Positions 14,794-22,208 of a DNA stretch of 24,118 nucleotides are shown in pieces. The DNA is from CALMNV01 sp035688975 (GTDB taxonomy: Bacteria > Actinomycetota > Actinomycetes > Actinomycetales > Dermatophilaceae). The notes below the pieces were generated by a model that ran no database searches, was not told the origin of the DNA, and saw only the letters and a list, made by a program, of their open reading frames with translations. The DNA is taken from positions 1 through 24,118 of the forward strand of contig NZ_DASSMH010000117.1 of assembly GCF_035688975.1 (NCBI RefSeq), given 5' to 3'. A program made the position numbers and the translations under genes. Position 1 is the first letter of the stretch. Each line of letters starts with the position of its first letter.

Positions 14794-15252
14794 TTACAGG
14801 GAGATCCCTCGGGCGACGGCGGCGTCGAACAGCGTCCGGGCGACCTGCTCGGCCTTCTCGGTCGCCGCGGCCCCCACCGGCTTGGCCTCGTAGCGGTCCT
14901 GGTTGCGGGCGCGTCGGAGGCGGTCGAACTCTCGCGCCGGCCTGTCCGCAGGCGGCTTGTCGAAGACCGCGCGAAGGTAGCGGCCGAGCGCCTCGTGCTG
15001 GCCGGGCCCGTTGGTCGTCCGGAAGCCGTACGCCGCCAGCAGCGCCTCGCCCGTGTCGTGGCAGGCGTCGTAGGCGATGCCGTACCTGACGACGACACTG
15101 GTGAGCAGCGTCAGTTGGTCCAGGCGCTCCTGCGCCTGGCGCAGGAACGAGGTCGCACGCGCGACGTCTGCGGGCACGGCATCGAGACGTCCCGCCTCGA
15201 CCAGCGCGAGGACCGTCGCCTGCTGGACGCGGGTGAGCGGGGTCAGCGCCAC
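14794..15252 (-). CDS. HEPN-domain protein, partner of the adjacent nucleotidyltransferase
   Basis: A 152-residue all-helical protein. The C-terminal part carries RLRRARNQDRYEA (111-123), the position of the HEPN R-X4-6-H ribonuclease motif. Here the motif histidine is replaced by tyrosine (Y121), as in SAV_6107-like actinobacterial HEPN proteins. The upstream helices (about 32-60 and 85-97) fit the four-helix bundle. Its GTG start overlaps the end of the nucleotidyltransferase gene by 10 nt, so the two are co-translated. In type VII toxin-antitoxin pairs the HEPN protein is a toxic RNase silenced by adenylylation of this region by the nucleotidyltransferase; that role is inferred, and the missing His may mean altered activity. 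Confidence 0.8.
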   Translation of the reverse strand: MALTPLTRVQQATVLALVEAGRLDAVPADVARATSFLRQAQERLDQLTLLTSVVVRYGIAYDACHDTGEALLAAYGFRTTNGPGQHEALGRYLRAVFDKPPADRPAREFDRLRRARNQDRYEAKPVGAAATEKAEQVARTLFDAAVARGISL

Positions 15253-15827
15253 GGCAGCTCCCCGATCACCGCGGCCGCCGGGCCGCCGCGCACGTTGTCC
15301 AGGAACCCGGAGGGTGCCGCGAACTCCTCAGGCGTGAGGATCGTTGGGTTCACGGGACGGTGCACCGCGGCCTCGACTCGGGTGCACGCCTCGTAGACCG
15401 CGTCCACGTCGGGCTCACCGAGCACCATGACGTCGATGTCGTGCGGCGCAGGACCGGCATCCCCGAGCGTCCGCGCGGCGAAGGAGCCGTAGAGGAACGC
15501 CGACTCGATCCCGTCGATGCGGCCAAGCTCCTCGGCCAGCATCACCACCGGGCCCGTCGCGACCGTGAGGATCTCGCGCAAGGGGCCCACCATCGGGCTC
15601 TCGCCGTTGGCCCGGATCAGCCTCGTGCGGCCCACCTGTCGCTCGCTCAGGATGCCGGCGTCCACCAGGCGCGCGACCTCGCGGTGCACGGTCGGGTAGG
15701 CCAGGCCGGCCCGCTTGGCCAGATCGGTGACGCTCAGCTCGTCGCCGGTGAGCAACAACGTCGAGAGCAGACGTGCCTGACCTTCTGACCTGAAGATCGG
15801 AGCGAGGAGCGGCGCCCCAGTTCTCAT
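15243..15827 (-). CDS. wHTH-fused minimal nucleotidyltransferase (MNT), antitoxin-like
   Basis: A 194-residue protein. The N-terminal third is a winged helix (LSVTDLAKRAGLAYPTVHREVARLVDAGIL, about 31-60). The rest is a minimal nucleotidyltransferase with GSF (114-116) and the metal-binding pair in HDIDVMV (D130, D132). DNA binding plus nucleotidyl transfer suggests a self-regulating antitoxin that modifies the HEPN partner. ATG 15827 is preferred over an in-frame TTG at 15863: a TTGACT/TAACCT promoter with a 17-bp gap ends 7 nt before this ATG, and the TTG would lie inside the -35. Its stop overlaps the HEPN start. The family is clear; the toxin-antitoxin role is inference. Confidence 0.83.
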   Translation of the reverse strand: MRTGAPLLAPIFRSEGQARLLSTLLLTGDELSVTDLAKRAGLAYPTVHREVARLVDAGILSERQVGRTRLIRANGESPMVGPLREILTVATGPVVMLAEELGRIDGIESAFLYGSFAARTLGDAGPAPHDIDVMVLGEPDVDAVYEACTRVEAAVHRPVNPTILTPEEFAAPSGFLDNVRGGPAAAVIGELPWR

Positions 15828-15863
15828 ATAACTGAGGTTATCCTCCACTATATCGACAGTCAA
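15828..15863 (-). promoter_or_regulatory. Promoter and operator of the MNT-HEPN operon
   Basis: On the minus strand TTGACT (15863-15858), a 17-bp gap and TAACCT (15840-15835) precede ATG 15827 by 7 nt. The inverted repeat ATAAC-CTCA-GTTAT (15841-15828) covers the -10 and the transcription start. It is a natural site for autorepression by the winged-helix domain of the first gene. Confidence 0.75.
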
Positions 15864-15903
15864 TGCACCGCTCGGCTCACCCCAAAAGATCGGGTCGCCG
15901 CTG

Positions 15904-15922
15904 GTCTCGATGTGGTCGAGAC
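15904..15922 (-). terminator. Hairpin downstream of the ABC exporter operon
   Basis: GTCTCGA-TGTGG-TCGAGAC, a perfect 7-bp stem with a 5-nt loop, lies 73 bp beyond the permease stop codon and before the MNT promoter. It would separate the two operons. Confidence 0.5.
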
Positions 15923-15995
15923 GCGCCTGGACGTTCTTGGTCGGGCGCTTGCGGTGCCAACAGAGAAGAGCGGCACCGTGTGGCCCTTTGCGACG

Positions 15996-16760
15996 TCAGA
16001 CCACCTCGGCGCGCCGCCACCACTCCACCGTCGCCCACGCTCCCAGCGCCGCGACCAACGGCACCATTGTCAGCCATGCCGGAGCTATCGGTTCCATCCC
16101 CGCGTCGGTGCCCATGGCCCACACGGCGGCCACCGACCAGGGCCACCAGGTGCCCGCTCCGGCCACCATGGCGACTTGAGCCGCGACGACGAGCGTCATC
16201 AGGCCACCGACGGCAGGCAGATAGCCGCGCCCGATGCTGGCAGGCAGCGCGACGGGAAGCGCGAGGAGTCCGGACAGGACCGCCAGTGCCGCGAGCCGCC
16301 CGAGGACGCGCGCGTCGGCCGCGTCGGGAAGCCCGAGGCCGGTGGAGATCCCGATGAGCGCGGCGGCAGCGGCAACGCCGATGCCCACCGCGACGGACCA
16401 CGCCGCGAGGAGCACCAGCTTGGCCCATGCGACGGAGGTGCGGCGGGTCGCGGAGGCGTAGAGCGAGACAACCGTGCGGTCGGCGTACTCCCGTCCGAAG
16501 CACCAACCGACCACGATGCCGGAGCCGACCACCCCGGCGGTGGCATAGATCTGGATCAGGCCGCCGAGGTAGCCGGCCCAGCCGAGGCCTGGCAGCAGCA
16601 GGGAGGCCTTGGCCCTCATCGAGTCGGGGCCGCCGCGTTCAGCAGCGATCAGGAATCCCCGCGCGAGCAGTGCCGGCACCAGGAGCAGGGCGACGGTCGC
16701 CACTCCGACCACGCGGGACCGGCGCAGCTTGAGCGCCTCGACGGCGTACGCGGCGCTCAT
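15996..16760 (-). CDS. ABC-2 type permease subunit
   Basis: A 254-residue membrane protein with about six hydrophobic segments: roughly 19-35, 61-83, 108-130, 146-165, 172-192 and 228-245. An N-terminal cytoplasmic EALKLRRSR stretch comes first, typical of ABC-2 permeases of the BcrB/NosY type. It forms the channel of an exporter with the ATPase encoded just upstream; the two genes overlap by 4 nt (ATGA), which fixes the start. The cargo (antibiotic, peptide or lipid) cannot be told. It is the last gene of a tetR-ATPase-permease operon. Confidence 0.87.
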   Translation of the reverse strand: MSAAYAVEALKLRRSRVVGVATVALLLVPALLARGFLIAAERGGPDSMRAKASLLLPGLGWAGYLGGLIQIYATAGVVGSGIVVGWCFGREYADRTVVSLYASATRRTSVAWAKLVLLAAWSVAVGIGVAAAAALIGISTGLGLPDAADARVLGRLAALAVLSGLLALPVALPASIGRGYLPAVGGLMTLVVAAQVAMVAGAGTWWPWSVAAVWAMGTDAGMEPIAPAWLTMVPLVAALGAWATVEWWRRAEVV

Positions 16761-17494
16761 CGGAGCGTATCCAGGCGCCGGGCCGCGTCGTCGGCGGCGT
16801 GCACCATCGCGAAGAACGCCCGCTCCAGGTCGACGCCGTGCGGGTCCAGCTCGCCCACGATGGTGCCGGCATGGATGACGCTCACGCGGTCGGCGATCCG
16901 GGCCACCTCGTCCAGGTGGTGGCTGGAGACCAGCGCAGCGACCCCGGCGGCGGCGCGTGCCAGCAGCTGCTCGCGCAGCAGCACGACCCCGGCCGGGTCG
17001 AGGGCGTTGGTGGGTTCGTCCAGGATGAGCAGCCGCGGCTCGTGTACGAGCGCGCTGCCCAGGCCAACGCGCTGCCGGTTGCCTTGGGAGAGCGCCGAGG
17101 CACGCCGGTCCGCCCACCCCCCGAGTTCGAGGTCGGCCAGCGTGCGGTCGGCGCGGGCGCTGGCTGCGGAGGCGGGCACGCCGTGCAGCCGCGCCGCCGC
17201 CCAGAGGTTCTCCCGGACCGTCAGCTCGGGGTAGACGAACGGCGTGTCGATCAGGTGTCCTACACGGCCCCACCCAGCGCTGTCCAGGTGCGCGACCTGG
17301 ACGCCGTGGATGCGGACGACACCGCCCTGGGGCCGGATCATCCCCAGAGCGGCGCGCATCAGGGTCGACTTCCCGGCCCCGTTGAAACCGACCAGCGCGT
17401 GCACCTCGCCGGGAGCGACGCTGAGGTCGACGTCGTGCAGCACGGCGGTGTTGTCGTAGCGGTGCGCCAGACGGCGGATCTGCAGCGCATTCAT
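16757..17494 (-). CDS. ABC transporter ATP-binding protein, drug/bacteriocin exporter type (BcrA-like)
   Basis: A 245-residue ATPase. Walker A is GFNGAGKS (36-43), Walker B LLILDE (155-160) and the H-loop H192. The Q-loop region reads HLIDTPFVYPELTVRENL, where the glutamine is replaced as is usual in BcrA/lantibiotic-immunity ATPases (LIExPxFYPxLT). The signature is SQGNRQR rather than SGGQ, also typical of that branch. ATG 17494 overlaps the TetR stop by 4 nt. With the permease downstream it should form an exporter, perhaps for self-protection against an antimicrobial. Confidence 0.92.
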   Translation of the reverse strand: MNALQIRRLAHRYDNTAVLHDVDLSVAPGEVHALVGFNGAGKSTLMRAALGMIRPQGGVVRIHGVQVAHLDSAGWGRVGHLIDTPFVYPELTVRENLWAAARLHGVPASAASARADRTLADLELGGWADRRASALSQGNRQRVGLGSALVHEPRLLILDEPTNALDPAGVVLLREQLLARAAAGVAALVSSHHLDEVARIADRVSVIHAGTIVGELDPHGVDLERAFFAMVHAADDAARRLDTLR

Positions 17495-18063
17495 CGACCC
17501 GTCCTCCCGTCGAGCGCGTCGAGAGCTGCGCTGAGCCGGCTCGACATCGGGTCGTCTTGCTCGCCACAGCACCACTCGAGCAGGGCGACGGTGAGCGCGG
17601 CCAGCGCAGCAGCCGAGACGACGCGGGCCTCGAACGGACTGACACCATCCGCGACCAAGACCTCAGCGATCGCCTCTTGCGTGGCCTCCGTCGCGGCATA
17701 CGTCCCAGCGCGAAGCGCCGGATGCTCCGCGGCGATCCTGACCCGGAGCCGGACCTCCTCCTGGCCTGGCAGGTCCACGTGCGTGAGCGCGGCGCGGAGT
17801 CCCGCGCAGACGCGCGCCAGGGGCGGGAGGGTGGTCGGTGCGGCGGCCACGGCAGCCGCGATGGCCGGATCGAAGCCATCATCGAGCACGACAGCATCCT
17901 TCGTCGGGAAGTGTCGGAAGAACGTCATGTGACTCACGCCGGCCACCCGCGCGATCTGCTCAACGGTCGTCTCGTCGTACCCCTGCTCGGAGAACAGCCT
18001 GAGCGCCGCAGCCTGCAGCAGCGCACGGGTGCGTGCCGTCCTACTCGTACTCGTGACCGTCAT
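17491..18063 (-). CDS. TetR-family transcriptional regulator
   Basis: A 190-residue repressor. The N-terminal helix-turn-helix region spans about 10-57, with LFSEQGYDETTVEQIARVAGVSHMTFFRHFPTKDAVV as the TetR signature. A helical ligand domain completes it. ATG 18063 was chosen over GTG 18087 because the operator palindrome and a TAACAT -10 lie between them, ending 7 nt before the ATG. It is the first gene of the operon and overlaps the ATPase gene, so it should repress itself and the exporter until a ligand binds. Confidence 0.92.
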   Translation of the reverse strand: MTVTSTSRTARTRALLQAAALRLFSEQGYDETTVEQIARVAGVSHMTFFRHFPTKDAVVLDDGFDPAIAAAVAAAPTTLPPLARVCAGLRAALTHVDLPGQEEVRLRVRIAAEHPALRAGTYAATEATQEAIAEVLVADGVSPFEARVVSAAALAALTVALLEWCCGEQDDPMSSRLSAALDALDGRTGR

Positions 18064-18070
18064 GTCGTCA

Positions 18071-18086
18071 ATGTTAGTGGCTAACA
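18071..18086. promoter_or_regulatory. TetR operator overlapping a leaderless promoter
   Basis: TGTTAG-TGG-CTAACA (18072-18086) is a perfect 6-bp-arm palindrome with a 3-bp centre. On the minus strand the -10 TAACAT (18076-18071) is formed by one arm and ends 7 nt before ATG 18063. Bound TetR would cover the -10. Confidence 0.8.
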
Positions 18087-18200
18087 CCAGGTGGGACGAC
18101 GCTCGATGTGACGATCTTTCGACCAGGCAAGGTGCCGCGTCTCCCGATCCTGACGCACAGGGACGTTCGAGCGATCGGCCAAGTGTTTGAGGCGCATCCG

Positions 18201-18397
18201 ATGAAGATCTACGTCGACGCCGAATGGTCAGGCTGGGACGGCGACACGATCGTCAAACTGACAAACGGAACGATCTGGCGGCAGGTCGAGTACTACTACG
18301 AGTACCGATATGCTTACCGTCCTGAGGTAGTCATCTCCTGCGGCCAGATGACCGTAAAGGCATGCGTCGAGCTGTTCGCGTCCAGCAGTTGGTCTAG
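18201..18397 (+). pseudogene. Small YYYEYRYAYRP-type protein gene, broken by a 1-nt deletion
   Basis: From ATG 18201, after GAGG at 18189-18192, the frame reads MKIYVDAEWSGWDGD, then a Lys/Asn/Trp stretch and the striking YYYEYRYAYRPEVVI. I recognise this as a small conserved bacterial protein family of unknown function that normally ends with a V-x-G-M-x-x-A-V-x-V pattern. Here that ending (GMRRAVRVQQLV, then TAG at 18395) is in the next frame. Restoring one G near 18357-18360 would give an intact product of about 66 residues. As sequenced, the original frame runs on into the antisense of ychF. G+C is low (about 55-57% by hand count), consistent with foreign origin. A base-calling error in the short G run is possible. 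Confidence 0.65.
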
Positions 18398-18585
18398 CTA
18401 CGACTGCGATCCGCCCCGCTGCACGGCGTGTGGACGAGGCGCGCTCCGCCACCCGCGAGCGCACAGGACGTGCCAACCGGTAGTCCCTGAGATTGGCCCT
18501 CCGAAACACCCCGATCGAACCAGTCCTGCTGAAATTCTTGCGGACTCTGGCGGACTGGGAGGGGTTACACCCCATCTGACCTGCA

Positions 18586-18598
18586 GAAACGCGCCGTT

Positions 18599-18600
<2 letters not shown>
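18586..18600 (-). terminator. Hairpin overlapping the ychF stop codon
   Basis: GAAACG-CGC-CGTTTC is a perfect 6-bp stem with a 3-nt loop, ending in the ychF stop codon (18599-18601). Its A/T-rich ends would give a few U residues on the minus-strand transcript. Confidence 0.45.
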
Positions 18601-19684
<1,084 letters not shown>

Positions 19685-19693
19685 GGGGACAAG

Positions 19694-19699
19694 AGTCTA
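19694..19699 (-). promoter_or_regulatory. -10-like element for ychF
   Basis: On the minus strand TAGACT lies 9 nt before GTG 19684, predicting a 2-3 nt leader. No ribosome-binding site is present. Confidence 0.45.
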
Positions 19700-19786
19700 G
19701 TGGGCGTCGCAGAGCCGGTATGCCGCTCAGCCAGCAGCCGGGCGCGCCTGCGGGCTCTGTCGGCGGCGTCTGGCAGCGTGACCCGC

Positions 19787-21025
19787 ATGGACCCGAGCTT
19801 CTTCCCTGTGGCCGCGCTCGCCGCCGCGGCGGGCGGCGCCGTGCTGGGCTGGCTGGCGACCCGTGCGTCCCTGCTGACCCGCCTGGCCGCCGCGGCGGCT
19901 GAGCGGGATGTCCTGCGCCTGCGGGTCCGGGACCTCGAGGCCGCCCGCGCCGAGGACGGCCAGACCGCGGCGGCGCTCTCCCCGCTGCACGAGACCATCG
20001 CCCGCGTGGAGCGACAGGTCGGTGTGCTCGAGCGCGACCGGGTGCAGCAGTTCGGCGAGCTGGGGGCCCGGTTGACGGAGGTCAGCTCGTCGGCCTCCGC
20101 CCTGCGCACCGAGACCGCCACGCTCGCAAGCGCGCTCAACGCCTCGACGGTCCGCGGAGCGTGGGGCGAGCTGCAGCTGCGCCGGGTGCTCGAGCTCTCG
20201 GGCCTGCTCCCGCGATGCGACTTCGACGAGCAGGTCACGCGGGTCAGCCGGCACGGGTCGACGGTGCGGCCGGATGCCGTGATCAACCTGCCCGGCGCAC
20301 GGCACGTCGTCGTCGACAGCAAGGCGCCCATGTCCCACTTCCTCGCCGCGCAAGGCGACACGGTCGGTGACGTCGAGCGCGCGCAGCTGCTCACGGCGCA
20401 CGCGACGGCGCTGCGCCGGCACGTCGACTCCCTGGCGGCCAAGGCGTACTGGTCGGCCTTCACCCGGTCGCCCGAGGTCGTCGTCTGCTTCGTGCCCGGG
20501 GAGGCCATTCTCGCCGCCGCGCTGTCCGACGACCCCGCGCTCTACGAGCACGCGCTGTCACGCAGTGTCGTGCTGGCCTCCCCCGGCACCCTCTTCGCGG
20601 TGCTGCGCACTGTCGGCGCGATCTGGCAGCAGGACGCGCTGGAGCAGAGCGCGCGTGAGCTGCTCGCCCTCGGGCGGGACCTCTACGCGCGCCTCGGGAC
20701 CCTCGGTGGGCACGTCACGACCATGGGCCAGTCCCTCGAGCGTGCTGTCGAGCACTACAACCGGTTCGTCGGCACCCTCGAGTCGCGCGTGCTCGTGACG
20801 GCCCGGCGCATGCACGAGCTGCACCTGACAGGGGAGGCTCCGGCCGACGTGCCGCCAGTCGCGGTCGCGCCGCGGTCATTGAGCGCTGTCGAACTGACCG
20901 AGAGCCTGACCGACGAGCTGGCCGTCGGGCTCGCCGACGAGCTCACGCCGGCACAGCGCGACGACGAGTTCCTCGACGAGCTCTCGGCCGCCCGAAGGCG
21001 ACCCGGGGCGGATGCGAGCGCCTGA
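19787..21025 (+). CDS. rmuC: DNA recombination protein RmuC
   Basis: A 412-residue protein: an N-terminal membrane anchor (about 7-24), a coiled coil (28-118) and an RmuC nuclease-like domain. That domain shows GAWGELQLRRVLE (124-136), RPDAVINLPG (161-170) and VVVDSKAPM (174-182), which hold the PD-(D/E)XK-type acidic residues. RmuC limits inversions at short inverted repeats. The acidic tail after about 350 is variable. ATG 19787 is supported by CAGCGT (19774-19779) 7 nt upstream, a weak -10. It is divergent from ychF. Confidence 0.9.
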   Translation: MDPSFFPVAALAAAAGGAVLGWLATRASLLTRLAAAAAERDVLRLRVRDLEAARAEDGQTAAALSPLHETIARVERQVGVLERDRVQQFGELGARLTEVSSSASALRTETATLASALNASTVRGAWGELQLRRVLELSGLLPRCDFDEQVTRVSRHGSTVRPDAVINLPGARHVVVDSKAPMSHFLAAQGDTVGDVERAQLLTAHATALRRHVDSLAAKAYWSAFTRSPEVVVCFVPGEAILAAALSDDPALYEHALSRSVVLASPGTLFAVLRTVGAIWQQDALEQSARELLALGRDLYARLGTLGGHVTTMGQSLERAVEHYNRFVGTLESRVLVTARRMHELHLTGEAPADVPPVAVAPRSLSAVELTESLTDELAVGLADELTPAQRDDEFLDELSAARRRPGADASA

Positions 21026-21031
21026 GCGCGC

Positions 21032-21148
21032 GGTCCCGCAACGCGGGCGTCCCGCAACGCGGGCGTCCCGCAACGCGCGCGGCCCCGCAGCGCGAGCGGC
21101 CCGGCAACGCGAGCGGCCCCGCAACGCGAGCGGCTCCGCAACGCAGGC
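21032..21148. repeat. Seven-copy 16-17 bp tandem repeat between convergent rmuC and ispH
   Basis: Units run 21032-21048, 21049-21064, 21065-21080, 21081-21097, 21098-21114, 21115-21131 and 21132-21148, with core CCCGCAACGCGNGC. The first two units each contain CCCGC-AAC-GCGGG, a 5-bp stem with a 3-nt loop. The left units are nearly identical; the right ones have drifted. The array fills the gap between the two stop codons and may serve as a terminator region. Confidence 0.93.
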
Positions 21149-21153
21149 GGGGC

Positions 21154-22173
21154 TCAGTGCAGGGAGCCCGCGTCCGCGAAGGCGGCGTCGTGCCGGACCT
21201 GCTCGGCGTCGACGCCGGACACCCGCTTGAGGTCTCGACGCAGCTCGGTCGGCAGCGCGAAGAGCAGGGACTCCTCCGCCGCCACGACCGGCTGCACCGA
21301 GTCGTAGCCGCGCTCGGCGAACCAGGCCAGCACGTCGCGCACCAGGACCTCGGGCACGCTGGCCCCGGAGGTCACGCCCACGGTCGAGGCGCCCTGGAGC
21401 CACGCCTCGTCGATCTCGCCCGCGTAGTCGACGAGGTGGCCGTCTCGCGCGCCGTGCTCGAGGGCCACCTCGACCAGCCGAACCGAGTTGGACGAGTTTC
21501 GCGAGCCCACGACGATCATGACGTCGACGTCCTGGGCCATCTGCTTGACGGCGAGCTGACGGTTCTGGGTGGCGTAGCAGATGTCGTCCGACGGCGGGGC
21601 CTGCAGCGCGGGGAACTTCTCCTTGAGCCGCTTGACTGTCTCCATCGTCTCGTCCACCGAGAGCGTCGTCTGCGAGAGCCACACGACCTTCTCGGGGTCG
21701 CGGACCGTGACGTTGTCCACGTCGTCGGGCCCGTCGACGAGCGTGATGTTCTCGGGCGCCTCACCGGCGGTGCCGACCACCTCCTCGTGGCCCTCGTGGC
21801 CGATGAGGAGGATGTCGAAGTCGTCGCCCGCGAAGCGGACCGCTTCACGGTGCACCTTCGTCACGAGCGGGCATGTCGCGTCGATGGTCTTGAGTCCCCT
21901 GGCCCGCGCCTCCTCGTGGACGACAGGCGCCACCCCGTGCGCCGAGAAGATGACCGTGGCCCCCTCCGGTACCTCGTCGGTCTCGTCCACGAAGATCGCG
22001 CCCCGCTTCTCGAGCGTCGTCACGACGTGCCTGTTGTGCACGATCTGCTTGCGGACGTAGACCGGCGGGCCGTAGAGCTCGAGCGCCTTCTCGACGGTGA
22101 CCACCGCGCGGTCGACGCCGGCGCAGTAGCCACGTGGCGCGGCGAGCAGGACCTTCTTCTCCGGTGCCGTCAT
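21154..22173 (-). CDS. ispH: 4-hydroxy-3-methylbut-2-enyl diphosphate reductase
   Basis: A 339-residue enzyme for the last step of the MEP isoprenoid pathway, reducing HMBPP to IPP and DMAPP with a [4Fe-4S] cluster. The cluster cysteines are C17 (RGYCAGVDRA), C101 (DATCPLVTKVH) and C199 (ICYATQNRQ). Active-site histidines are at H46, H79 (SAHG) and H129, with the acidic pair in GHEGHEE (125-131). SRNSSNS (224-230) binds the diphosphate. ATG 22173 lies 6 nt after TACCAT on this strand; GGAGG is too close to the ATG to act as a normal ribosome-binding site. It is divergent from xseA. Confidence 0.97.
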   Translation of the reverse strand: MTAPEKKVLLAAPRGYCAGVDRAVVTVEKALELYGPPVYVRKQIVHNRHVVTTLEKRGAIFVDETDEVPEGATVIFSAHGVAPVVHEEARARGLKTIDATCPLVTKVHREAVRFAGDDFDILLIGHEGHEEVVGTAGEAPENITLVDGPDDVDNVTVRDPEKVVWLSQTTLSVDETMETVKRLKEKFPALQAPPSDDICYATQNRQLAVKQMAQDVDVMIVVGSRNSSNSVRLVEVALEHGARDGHLVDYAGEIDEAWLQGASTVGVTSGASVPEVLVRDVLAWFAERGYDSVQPVVAAEESLLFALPTELRRDLKRVSGVDAEQVRHDAAFADAGSLH

Positions 22174-22179
22174 GCCTCC

Positions 22180-22201
22180 ATGGTACGTGGCGTCCTATCG
22201 T
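22180..22201. promoter_or_regulatory. Compact divergent leaderless promoter pair, ispH and xseA
   Basis: TACCAT (22185-22180, minus strand) ends 6 nt before the ispH ATG. TATCGT (22196-22201, plus strand) ends 7 nt before the xseA GTG. Only 10 bp separate the two hexamers and 35 bp separate the start codons, so each promoter's -35 region must fall in or near the other gene's start. Confidence 0.5.
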
Positions 22202-22208
22202 TGCCCGG

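Noticed and set aside
15864..17234. Plus-strand open frames across the ABC exporter genes
   Set aside because: The minus strand carries complete ATPase and permease motifs with overlapping stops and starts; the plus frames are shadows.
18108..18200. Upstream GTG start extending the YYYEYRYAYRP gene
   Set aside because: The extra residues look non-coding, and GAGG sits just before ATG 18201, where the conserved sequence begins.
21032..21148. Repeat array considered as a CRISPR
   Set aside because: Units of 16-17 bp are directly adjacent with no spacers and no cas genes are near.
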